Positions 1 through 6,045 of a stretch of DNA of 12,089 nt are shown piece by piece. The notes below the pieces were generated by a model, which saw only the letters and a list, made by a program, of their open reading frames with translations, had not been told where the DNA came from and did not search any database. Position 1 is the stretch's first letter, and every line of letters starts with the position of its first letter. Source of the DNA: HRBIN24 sp035574155 (lineage in GTDB: Bacteria; Chloroflexota; Dehalococcoidia; SM23-28-2; HRBIN24); the NCBI GenBank assembly GCA_035574155.1, contig DATLZD010000014.1, forward strand, positions 1-12,089, read 5' to 3'. The position numbers and the translations under genes were made by a program.

Positions 1-1
1 G

Positions 2-178
2 CTGGACCTGCTGGGGGTGCCGGGGCAGTTCGAGGCCGGGGCCCTGGGCTACGCCCTGTTCACCAACCTCAAGTGGGACGACGAGGAGTACAACTTCCTC
101 AAGATGCGCAACCAGCTGGGCCTCCGGGAGGCCTTCGCCCAGAGAGACCGCCTCTGGGCCCAACTCGGCTTCGAGTAA
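2..178 (+). CDS. C-terminal fragment of an unidentified protein
   Basis: The reading frame is open from the left edge to a TAA at 176-178 and gives the last 58 residues of a protein whose start lies outside the window. Codon use is GC-rich at third positions like the neighbouring genes, so I take it as real. The fragment has a Gly/Leu-rich stretch (QFEAGALGYALF), then a charged helix-like end (KWDDEEYNFLKMRNQLGLRE) and finishes LWAQLGFE. I do not recognise the family and find no catalytic motif in what is left. It lies 84 bases before larB on the same strand, but larB appears to have its own promoter, so co-transcription cannot be assumed. Confidence 0.6.
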   Translation: MDLLGVPGQFEAGALGYALFTNLKWDDEEYNFLKMRNQLGLREAFAQRDRLWAQLGFE

Positions 179-222
179 GGGACATCAGGCCCCTTGTAGG
201 CCCCACGTCCTGGCGGGCGGAG

Positions 223-252
223 TTGGCCGCGGCAGCGCCTGTCCCTTACAAT
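223..252 (+). promoter_or_regulatory. Putative promoter of larB (leaderless type)
   Basis: A -35-like TTGGCC (223-228) and a good -10 TACAAT (247-252) are separated by 18 bases. Only 10 bases lie between the -10 box and the larB ATG, so transcription should begin at or within a few bases of the start codon. No Shine-Dalgarno sequence precedes that ATG, which fits leaderless initiation. Confidence 0.5.
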
Positions 253-262
253 ACGCCTGCCC

Positions 263-1027
263 ATGGACGAAGAGGCGCTGCGGCGACTGCTCCTCTCGGT
301 GCAGCGGGGCGAGACGACCGCGGATGAGGCCCTGCAACGTCTGCGTCGCCTACCCTATGAGGCCCTCGGGTTTGCCACCCTGGACCACCACCGCGCCCTG
401 CGCAAGGGTTTCCCTGAGGTGGTCCTCGCCCAGGGCAAGACGCCCCAGCAGGTGGCCGAGATCTCCGCCCGCCTGGCCAGCCATGGGTCCCTGCTGGTGA
501 CCCGCGCCTCGCCGGAGCATTACCAGGCCGTCAGCCAGCTCCTGCCCGAGGTCACCTATCATGAGGTGGCCCGCTGCATCACCCTGGGTGGTCCCCGCCA
601 GCCGCTACGGTCGGGGGTGACGGTGGTCTGCGCCGGCACCGCCGACCTGCCCGTGGCCGAGGAGGCCCGCGTCACGGCCGAGATGCTGGGCTCCCAGGTC
701 TCCACCCTTTACGACGTGGGTGTAGCCGGCGTCCATCGCCTGCTGGACAGGCTGGACCTGCTCATGTCCTCCCATGTCGTGGTGGCGGTGGCAGGGATGG
801 AGGGCGCCCTGCCCGGGCTGGTGGCGGGGCTGGTCCCCTGCCCGGTCATCGCGGTCCCCACCTCAGTGGGATACGGCGCCAGCTTTAAGGGGCTGTCGGC
901 CCTGCTGACGATGCTCAACGCCTGCGCGCCGGGCCTGGCCGTGGTCAACATCGACAACGGCTTCGGGGCCGGCTATCTGGCCGGCGTCTTCAACCGCATG
1001 CTGTGGGAGGCCCGTGAGGGCCGCTGA
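263..1027 (+). CDS. larB: LarB, pyridinium-3,5-biscarboxylic acid mononucleotide synthase
   Basis: LarB carries out the first committed step of nickel-pincer nucleotide cofactor synthesis: it carboxylates the pyridinium ring of nicotinic acid adenine dinucleotide and hydrolyses the phosphoanhydride, releasing AMP. The 254 residues match the family's usual length. The N-terminal part carries the typical helical segment and the LGFATLDHHRALRKGFPEVV block (about residues 35-54). The C-terminal half is PurE-like, with VVCAGTADLPVAEEA, VGVAGVHRL and VAVAGMEGALP, ending in LNACAPGLAVVNIDNGFGAG. The cysteine of that last motif is residue 221, which to my recollection is the number of the nucleophilic cysteine in Lactiplantibacillus plantarum LarB. 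Older databases mislabel such proteins as AIR carboxylase. The ATG at 263 is the first in frame after the promoter. larC follows after three bases, so the two genes are surely co-transcribed. Confidence 0.93.
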   Translation: MDEEALRRLLLSVQRGETTADEALQRLRRLPYEALGFATLDHHRALRKGFPEVVLAQGKTPQQVAEISARLASHGSLLVTRASPEHYQAVSQLLPEVTYHEVARCITLGGPRQPLRSGVTVVCAGTADLPVAEEARVTAEMLGSQVSTLYDVGVAGVHRLLDRLDLLMSSHVVVAVAGMEGALPGLVAGLVPCPVIAVPTSVGYGASFKGLSALLTMLNACAPGLAVVNIDNGFGAGYLAGVFNRMLWEAREGR

Positions 1028-1030
1028 GCC

Positions 1031-2281
1031 GTGGCGACCGTCGCCTTCCTGGACTGCTTCTCTGGCATCGCCGGCGACATGTTGCTGGGGGCGATGGTGG
1101 ACGCTGGCCTGTCGCTGGAGGAGCTGGCCGCAGAGCTGTCCCGCCTGCCCCTCTCGGGCTACCGCCTGAGGGACCAAGAGGTCCGCAGGGCGGGGCTGCG
1201 GGCCACGCTGGTTACGGTGGAGGTGACGGAACCACAGCCGCCCCGCTACCTGCCCGATATCCTGTCCATCATCGACGCCTCGTCCCTGCCCGAAGAGGAC
1301 AAGGAGAGGGGCAAGAGCGTCTTTCGGCTGCTGGCAGAGGCCGAGGGGCGGGTCCACGGCCTTCCCTCCGAGGGGGTCCGCCTGCACGAGGTGGGGGCGG
1401 CCGATGCCATCGTGGACGTGATGGGCGCCGTGGTTGGCCTGCGGCTGTTGGGCGTCCGGCGGCTCTATGCCTCGCCCCTGCCGCTGCCGGTGGGCGAGCG
1501 GGAGGGGATGCCCCTCCCCGCCCCGGCCGTGCTGCAGGTGCTGGCCACCGTCAACGCCCCTACCCGCCCCTCTCAGGGCGCGACGGCGGAGCTGGTGACC
1601 CCCACCGGCGCCGCCATCGTGGCCGCCCTGGCCCACTTCCGCCAGCCCGCCCTGCGTCTGCGGGCGGTAGGCTATGGCGCCGGCGCCGCCGACCTGGCCG
1701 GCCGCCCCAACGTCCTGCGCCTCTGGCTGGGGGAGGAAGACGAGGACGGGGCCCCATGCCTGGTACTGCTGGAGACCAACCTGGACGATATGACAGGTGA
1801 GGTGTTGGCCCACGTGCTGGAGCGGCTCCTTGCCCTTGGCGTCAACGACGCCTGGCTGACGCCGGTGCAGATGAAGAAGGGGCGGCCGGGGGCCGTGCTC
1901 TCGGTCCTCTGCCCCGAGGGCCTGGAGGAGGAGGCGGTGCGCCTCCTGCTGAGGGAGACCACTACCCTGGGGGTGCGCAGGCAGCCGGTGGGGCGCTGGG
2001 AGGCGCCGCGGGAGACCTTCAGCTTCCAGAGCAGCCTGGGCCCGGCCGCCGTCAAGGTGAAGCGCCTGCCGGGGGAGCCGCCCCGGGCGGAGCCGGAGTT
2101 CGAGGTGTGTCGTCGCCTGGCCGCGGCGTCGGGCCTACCGCTGCTGGAGGTCTACCGCATCGTCCAGCGGGAGGGGGAGAGGCTGCTCAGGGGGCAGGGG
2201 CCGCCGTCGTCTGGCGGTGGGGGCCGTAGAGGGCCTTCCAGCGCGCGAAGCCCTCGGCGGGGTCGCCCCAGCGGGCCATGA
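1031..2281 (+). CDS. larC: LarC, nickel-inserting enzyme for nickel-pincer cofactor
   Basis: LarC inserts nickel into pyridinium-3,5-bisthiocarboxylic acid mononucleotide in a CTP-dependent reaction, the last step in making the cofactor of lactate racemase and related LarA enzymes. Family signatures are FLDCFSGIAGDMLLGAM (from residue 6), HEVGAADAIVDV (119), TPTGAA, ETNLDDMTGEV (248-258) and MKKGRPG (281). The start is GTG three bases after the larB stop, with a weak GAGGG upstream. The whole protein is in one frame, unlike L. plantarum, where two frames are joined by a ribosomal frameshift. Two oddities: the loop before the PLPAPA motif (around residues 151-165) is short and lacks the usual His-Gly pair, and the last 30 or so residues are a Gly/Ser/Arg/Pro tail encoded where the gene overlaps the convergent patatin gene. 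larA and larE are not in the window. Confidence 0.92.
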   Translation: MATVAFLDCFSGIAGDMLLGAMVDAGLSLEELAAELSRLPLSGYRLRDQEVRRAGLRATLVTVEVTEPQPPRYLPDILSIIDASSLPEEDKERGKSVFRLLAEAEGRVHGLPSEGVRLHEVGAADAIVDVMGAVVGLRLLGVRRLYASPLPLPVGEREGMPLPAPAVLQVLATVNAPTRPSQGATAELVTPTGAAIVAALAHFRQPALRLRAVGYGAGAADLAGRPNVLRLWLGEEDEDGAPCLVLLETNLDDMTGEVLAHVLERLLALGVNDAWLTPVQMKKGRPGAVLSVLCPEGLEEEAVRLLLRETTTLGVRRQPVGRWEAPRETFSFQSSLGPAAVKVKRLPGEPPRAEPEFEVCRRLAAASGLPLLEVYRIVQREGERLLRGQGPPSSGGGGRRGPSSARSPRRGRPSGP

Positions 2282-3305
2282 AGCGCCTGGCTGCCTCGGC
2301 CCCTGCCTGCCACAGTCGCTCCCTCTCCTCGGGCCCCAGGTCGAAGCGGGTGGAGGGCAGGTCCAGGCAGTCGATGGCCACCGTCCGCTCCCAGTGCCCC
2401 CGGGACAGGTAGGCCCGGTCCAGGGCCGAGGCCATGCTGTGCCAAAGGGCCTCCAGGAACTGGCTGACGTCCTGCACCTCGTGCACCTCGCCGGGGCAAG
2501 TGGTGCAGTCTTCGGCCGTCTGAGGGCAGATGGTCAGGCCCAGGGCCGGCCAGGCCGGCTCCTCCCCTGCCGGCGGGTCCAGCAGCCACAGCGGGTAGTT
2601 GCTGAGGACGCTCCCATCCACAACGAGGTGGGTGCGTCCGCTCCCCTTGTCCACCAAGGGCACCGGCGTGAAGAGCACCGGCACGCTGGCGCTCATGCGC
2701 AGGGCCAGGGCGATGGACATCTGGTCGGGGTCGTAGCCGAAGCGGGCCACGTCCTGGGGCAGCACCAGCAGGCTGTGGGCGGTGATGTCGGCGGCCACCA
2801 CCTGCAGACGGTAGCGACGGCGGGACCCGGGGCCCACCTTGGGGGCAGTGGGGTCGTAGAGGAGGTCCCCGAAGGTGCGGACCCCAGGCGGCAGGTTCTC
2901 GTCCACCAGCTCCGCCAGCCGACGACCGCTGTAGATGCCGAACTCCAGGAAGAAGCCCAGGGGGTTGTGGGCCACCAGCGACAGGCCGGAAGTGGCCCGC
3001 CGCAGGGGCGGCAGGGCCCGCAGGGGGGAGAGGGCCAGGCGGACCAGGCGCGAGGTCCAGCGCTCCAGACGTCCCTCCCAGCGCAGGTCCGTCAGGTCAC
3101 CCAGCCTCACCCGCCCCAGGACGTCCCGCACCTCCCGCGCCGACATCCCCGCCGCTACGAAGGCGGCCACGATGGCCCCGCCGGAGGTGCCAGCCACCCG
3201 TTCCCACCTCCAATAGCGCTCCAGCTCGGACAGTGCCCCCAGCAGGGCGATGCACTTGACCCCGCCGCCGCTGAAAGCGGCATCGGCCCGCTGTCTCTCG
3301 TCCAT
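2187..3305 (-). CDS. Patatin-like phospholipase family protein
   Basis: This is a patatin-family lipid acyl hydrolase of about 372 residues using a Ser-Asp dyad. The oxyanion-hole motif SGGGVK is at residues 12-17, the nucleophile elbow GTSGG puts the serine at residue 41, and the catalytic aspartate is D230 in VVDGSVLSNYP (the usual DGG/DGA is DGS here). There is no signal peptide, so it probably acts in the cytoplasm or at the inner membrane face; the natural lipid substrate cannot be told from sequence. I chose the ATG at 3305 because the family core starts within ten residues of it. In-frame ATGs at 3329 and 3425 would add 8 or 40 residues, and the latter would overlap radC. It is the last gene of the leftward block, and its end overlaps larC by 95 bases on the opposite strand. 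Confidence 0.88.
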   Translation of the reverse strand: MDERQRADAAFSGGGVKCIALLGALSELERYWRWERVAGTSGGAIVAAFVAAGMSAREVRDVLGRVRLGDLTDLRWEGRLERWTSRLVRLALSPLRALPPLRRATSGLSLVAHNPLGFFLEFGIYSGRRLAELVDENLPPGVRTFGDLLYDPTAPKVGPGSRRRYRLQVVAADITAHSLLVLPQDVARFGYDPDQMSIALALRMSASVPVLFTPVPLVDKGSGRTHLVVDGSVLSNYPLWLLDPPAGEEPAWPALGLTICPQTAEDCTTCPGEVHEVQDVSQFLEALWHSMASALDRAYLSRGHWERTVAIDCLDLPSTRFDLGPEERERLWQAGAEAARRFMARWGDPAEGFARWKALYGPHRQTTAAPAP

Positions 3306-3402
3306 GCCCGCCGCCTGGACGTGACCCATTCTCGCTGGGGATACGTCTGTGCGCCAACGTAGGATCGGCACCCCCGTCCCTCGGGACAGGGCGCCGACGG
3401 CG

Positions 3403-4107
3403 TCAGGAGGAGAAGCCCAGGCCACGCTCGCGCAGGCTGACGTAGCCGCCGCGGGCCAGCACCAGATGGTCCAGGACCTCGATGCCCAGCAGCTCGCCGG
3501 CCATCACCATTTGACGGGTCACCGCCACGTCCTCGCGGCTGGGCTCGGGGTCGCCCGAGGGATGGTTGTGGACCACCACGATAGCCGGACAGCCCTCCCG
3601 CACTGCCTCGCGGAAGACGTCGGCCACGCGCACCTGGGCGCTGTTGACGGTACCCTTGTAGACCTCCGGCACCCCCAGCACGTGGTTACGGGTGTTAAGG
3701 AGCACCACCCGTAGGTGCTCCTGCTCCAGAAGGGCCATATCGGCCAGGAGCAGGTTGGCCACGTCCTTGGGGGAGCGGACGACGGGCCGTTCCTCGGGGG
3801 CGGAAGCCAGCAGCCGCCTGCCCAGCTCCAGGGCGGCCTTCACCTGAGCGGCCTTGGCCTCGCCCATGCCATGCTCGGCGCACAGCTCGCCGAAGGAGGC
3901 CCGGGCCAGGCCCGCCAGGCCACCCCACCGGGCTAGCAACCGCGTCGCCAGAGCGATGGCGCTCTCCCGCCCGGAGCCCACCCGCAGCACGATGGCCAGC
4001 AGCTCAGGGTTGGAGAGGCCACCGGCGCCCAGCTGACGCAGCCGTTCGCGCGGGCGTTCGTTGGCGGGCAAGTCGCGGATGCGCAGGTGGTACTCCGGGC
4101 CCGCCAT
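3403..4107 (-). CDS. radC: RadC family (UPF0758) JAB/MPN domain protein
   Basis: The 234-residue protein has the two-part RadC layout: an N-terminal helix-hairpin-helix-like region beginning RIRDLPANERPRERL and a C-terminal JAB1/MPN metalloprotease-like domain. The zinc motif HNHPSGDPEPSRED lies at residues 180-193, so H180, H182 and D193 are the expected ligands. The early link to DNA repair has not held up for the family, and its biochemical role is unsettled; many members are tied to recombination or accessory DNA. Its ATG lies two bases beyond the stop of the upstream LysM gene, so the two are almost certainly translated from one message. About 100 untranslated bases separate it from the patatin gene. 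Confidence 0.92.
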   Translation of the reverse strand: MAGPEYHLRIRDLPANERPRERLRQLGAGGLSNPELLAIVLRVGSGRESAIALATRLLARWGGLAGLARASFGELCAEHGMGEAKAAQVKAALELGRRLLASAPEERPVVRSPKDVANLLLADMALLEQEHLRVVLLNTRNHVLGVPEVYKGTVNSAQVRVADVFREAVREGCPAIVVVHNHPSGDPEPSREDVAVTRQMVMAGELLGIEVLDHLVLARGGYVSLRERGLGFSS

Positions 4108-4109
4108 CT

Positions 4110-4664
4110 CTACTGGGGTATCTTCAAGCGGTCACCGGGCCGTATGACCGGGTTGAAATAATCGATGTTGTTCCAGAAGGCGATGGCCTGGGCCTGGTCA
4201 AGGGTGCCCACGCCTGGCCTCGGAAACCTCTCGGCGATGGTGAGGAGGGTGTCGCCGGGCTGGACTTCGTAGTCCACGAAGTTGGGCAGGGCGGGAGTGG
4301 GCGCCGGCGAAGGCGTGGGCGTGGGTGAAGGCGTTGGCGTGGGTGAGGGCATTGGTGTAGGCGTAGGCGTAGGCTGCTCCCCCTGGGCCGCCGGCGGCGG
4401 CCGCATCTGGCCGGTGAGGGGCTCCCCAGGCCCTGACTCTCCGGGGAGGGAAGGTGGACTCACCAGCAGCCAGATGGCTATGCCCGCCCCCACCAGCAGC
4501 GCCAACAGCGAGCCGCGGTAGACGGCTCCCGAGGGGGCGGCGCGCGCCGGGCTCAGGCACTCGCGACAGAAGGGGCGGGCGCCGCCGCCGTGGGCCTGGC
4601 AGTAAGGGCGGTGGCAACGGACGCAGCGGCGCTCAGCCACCCGCCCGCAGGAGTAGCACTCCAT
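4110..4664 (-). CDS. Zinc-finger, single-pass membrane, LysM-domain protein
   Basis: This 184-residue protein has four visible parts. Residues 3-36 hold evenly paired ligands (C3/C6, C14/C17, C22/H25, C33/C36) resembling a B-box zinc finger. Residues about 52-69 (SLLALLVGAGIAIWLLV) form one hydrophobic membrane helix. Residues about 95-126 are a Thr-Pro/Ser-Pro/Ala-Pro repeat linker. The end is a LysM domain (DYEVQPGDTLLTIAERF to DRLKIPQ). The likely topology is zinc finger inside and LysM outside, where it could bind peptidoglycan or another N-acetylglucosamine polymer. No precise function is known to me. A TATACT box lies 11 bases before the ATG and there is no Shine-Dalgarno, so it may be transcribed separately from rplL as a leaderless message with radC. 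Confidence 0.8.
   Translation of the reverse strand: MECYSCGRVAERRCVRCHRPYCQAHGGGARPFCRECLSPARAAPSGAVYRGSLLALLVGAGIAIWLLVSPPSLPGESGPGEPLTGQMRPPPAAQGEQPTPTPTPMPSPTPTPSPTPTPSPAPTPALPNFVDYEVQPGDTLLTIAERFPRPGVGTLDQAQAIAFWNNIDYFNPVIRPGDRLKIPQ
4291..4374 (-). repeat. Low-complexity repeat coding a Pro-Thr/Ser linker
   Basis: On the plus strand this is a run of degenerate GGCGTN and GGTGAN units. Read on the minus strand within the LysM gene it codes alternating Pro with Thr, Ser or Ala (TPTPTPMPSPTPTPSPTPTP). The units are six bases long, so the tract could expand or shrink without breaking frame. Confidence 0.75.
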
Positions 4665-4675
4665 CGGTCAGGGAG

Positions 4676-4704
4676 AGTATAGCCCCCCAGGGCCAGGGCG
4701 GGAA
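4676..4704 (-). promoter_or_regulatory. Putative promoter of the LysM-radC pair
   Basis: On the minus strand a consensus-like -10 TATACT (4681-4676) is preceded at 17 bases by a poor -35 TTCCCG (4704-4699). The ATG at 4664 follows the -10 box after 11 bases with no Shine-Dalgarno. The site lies just past the rplL stop. Confidence 0.35.
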
Positions 4705-4710
4705 GGCGTC

Positions 4711-5133
4711 TCACTTCAGCTCGACGACGGCCCCTGCCTCCTGCAGTTTCTTGGCGATGGCGTCCGCCTCCTCCTTGGAGACCCCCTCCTTGATGTTGGT
4801 GGGAGCGCTCTCCACCAGGTCCTTGGCCTCCTTGAGGCCCAGGCCCGGTACTGCCTCCCGCACCGCCTTGATGACGTTGATCTTGTTGGGGCCGATCTCC
4901 TTCAGGAAGACGGTCCACTCCGTCTTCTCCTCGGCCGGGGCGGGGGCCTCGGTCGGGGCAGCGGCGGGAGCCGGCCCGGCGGCCACCGGCGCGCTGGCCA
5001 CGGCCACCGGGGCCACGGGCGAGATGCCGAACTCCTCCTGCAGGCGCTTGTTCAGGTCGCGCAGCTCCAGCAGGTTCATCTGCTTGATGAGCTCCAGGAC
5101 CTGCTCCACCCGCTCGGAACTGGTGGTGACCAT
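4711..5133 (-). CDS. rplL: Ribosomal protein bL12 (L7/L12)
   Basis: bL12 forms the flexible stalk of the 50S subunit that recruits and activates translational GTPases such as EF-Tu and EF-G. At 140 residues it is slightly longer than the common 120-130. It has the N-terminal dimerisation helices (residues about 5-35), an Ala/Pro-rich hinge (about 40-68) and the globular C-terminal domain with GLGLKEAKDLVESAP and the conserved end AGAVVELK. The longer Ala-Pro hinge accounts for the extra length. An AGGAGG site (5146-5141) lies eight bases before the ATG. It follows rplJ after 18 bases, the usual pairing, since one L10 binds several L12 dimers. It is not followed by rpoB as in most bacteria. 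Confidence 0.97.
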   Translation of the reverse strand: MVTTSSERVEQVLELIKQMNLLELRDLNKRLQEEFGISPVAPVAVASAPVAAGPAPAAAPTEAPAPAEEKTEWTVFLKEIGPNKINVIKAVREAVPGLGLKEAKDLVESAPTNIKEGVSKEEADAIAKKLQEAGAVVELK

Positions 5134-5151
5134 CCTCGCACCTCCTACTCT

Positions 5152-5715
5152 TTAGGCCTTTCCTTCCTCCAGCTGGCGTGCACGGGCCTCGATGAGGGAA
5201 GGCAGCTCCGCCAGCAACGACTGCAGGTTGACGGCCAGCTCCTGCAGCGGCGCCTCCAGCAGGCCCACCAGGGTGACCAGGGGCGACTGGAGGCGGCCGG
5301 CCACCTCGGCCAAAAGCTGGGGCCGCGGCGGCAGGGAGACCAGTTCCTTGAGGTCCTGGGGGCCCAGCACGGAGCCGTCCAGCACGGCACCCCTCACCAC
5401 GAAGGAGGGAGGGGCGGTGCGGGCATACTCGTCCAGGGCCTTGGCCGCCTCCACCGGGTCGCCATAGGCGAAGGCGATGGCGGTGGGGCCTTCCACCACC
5501 TGCATTACCTGGGGACGGCCGGCCTGTTCCGCCGCCAGCCGCAGGAGGGTGTTCTTCACCACCTTCAGCTCCAGGCCGGCCTGGCGCAGCCGACGACGCA
5601 GGTCGTTCATCTCGGCCACCGTCATGCCGGTGAAGCCGGTGCTGATGGCCAGGGTGGCCCGCTGGAGGCGCTCCCTGAGCTCCTCCACGGTCCGCACCTT
5701 CTCCGGCCTGGGCAT
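5152..5715 (-). CDS. rplJ: Ribosomal protein uL10
   Basis: uL10 anchors the bL12 dimers to 23S rRNA at the stalk base. The 187 residues show the family pattern: MPRPEKVRTVEELRERL, the TGFTGMTVAEMNDLRRRLR segment, LKVVKNTLLRLA and a C-terminal helix (from about residue 150) that carries the L12 dimers. A strong AGGAGG (5730-5725) lies nine bases before the ATG. The 168-base untranslated leader looks like an L10 leader, so the L10-L12 complex probably represses its own synthesis here. The gene is divergent from the tRNA-tuf operon that ends with rplA, its usual upstream neighbour. Confidence 0.97.
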   Translation of the reverse strand: MPRPEKVRTVEELRERLQRATLAISTGFTGMTVAEMNDLRRRLRQAGLELKVVKNTLLRLAAEQAGRPQVMQVVEGPTAIAFAYGDPVEAAKALDEYARTAPPSFVVRGAVLDGSVLGPQDLKELVSLPPRPQLLAEVAGRLQSPLVTLVGLLEAPLQELAVNLQSLLAELPSLIEARARQLEEGKA

Positions 5716-5883
5716 GTCTGCGACCCTCCTGAAATGACTGGCGGCGTCCCCCGCCCGTCGGGGCGAAAGACGCCGCCCTGGTTTGCAGCCAGGGACAGTG
5801 CCCGTCCGCCTCGACGGGCCCCCGCCCGTGGGCGGGGATTAAGCCCCCTTGGGGGCACCCGCTTTCTGCGGCGTATGGCAGCA
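5716..5883 (-). ncRNA. Ribosomal protein L10 leader (autoregulatory 5' UTR)
   Basis: Read on the minus strand, the RNA between the promoter and rplJ contains the element typical of L10 leaders: a helix GCGGG (5862-5858) with CCCGC (5836-5832), enclosing the hairpin GCCCCC-AA-GGGGGC (5856-5843) and an unpaired UUAAU, preceded by CCGCAGAAA that would form the kink-turn. Three more hairpins follow: GCCCGTC/GACGGGC (5819-5800), CCCTGG/CCAGGG (5794-5776) and a long GGCGGCGTC/GACGCCGCC stem (5777-5740). L10-L12 binding to this kink-turn represses rplJL in many bacteria. No U-tract follows the last stem, so translational control or a rho-type mechanism is more likely than classical attenuation. Confidence 0.75.
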
Positions 5884-5889
5884 CCTGTC

Positions 5890-5919
5890 ATTGTAGGGTC
5901 CCACCGGCGGACTTTTCAA
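5890..5919 (-). promoter_or_regulatory. Promoter of rplJL
   Basis: On the minus strand TTGAAA (5919-5914) and TACAAT (5895-5890) are 18 bases apart, a close match to a housekeeping sigma promoter. Start of transcription would be near 5883, immediately before the L10 leader structure. Confidence 0.7.
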
Positions 5920-5953
5920 CCGCCTGTGCTGGCCGCCCAGGGAAGAGGGGGCA

Positions 5954-5990
5954 GCCAGGGCTGGCCCACTCCCCCGACCCACCTGGTGGG
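5954..5990. promoter_or_regulatory. Two inverted repeats between divergent promoters
   Basis: GCCAG-gg-CTGGC (5954-5965) and CCCACC-t-GGTGGG (5978-5990) sit between the rplJL promoter and the tRNA-tuf promoter; the second is 15 bases upstream of the latter's -35. They could be operators. GC-rich DNA gives short palindromes by chance, so this is tentative. Confidence 0.25.
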
Positions 5991-6005
5991 GGACGAGCGG
6001 GGCCG

Positions 6006-6035
6006 TTGACTTGTCTTCGGTGGGGGCCATATACT
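6006..6035 (+). promoter_or_regulatory. Promoter of the tRNA-tuf-rplA operon
   Basis: TTGACT (6006-6011) and TATACT (6030-6035) are separated by 18 bases, the strongest plus-strand promoter match in the window. Transcription would start near 6042, about 45 bases before the first tRNA. Confidence 0.7.
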
Positions 6036-6045
6036 TAGCCGTGGT

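Noticed and set aside
2217..3362. A 381-codon plus-strand open frame opposite the patatin gene
   Set aside because: The minus-strand frame has clear patatin motifs; this one is low-complexity Gln/Gly/His-rich sequence and overlaps larC in another frame.
3373..3385. A 13-base match (inverted) between 3373-3385 and 11050-11062, CCCGTCCCTCGGG
   Set aside because: Short GC-rich matches of this size are expected by chance in a window of this size and composition; neither copy has matching flanks.
4291..4374. Repeat tract as a CRISPR array
   Set aside because: The units are about six bases with no spacers and lie inside a coding frame for a Pro-Thr linker.
4553..5884. A 443-codon minus-strand frame across rplJ, rplL and the L10 leader
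   Set aside because: It is out of frame with two certain ribosomal protein genes on the same strand and has only Gly/Arg/Pro-rich sequence.
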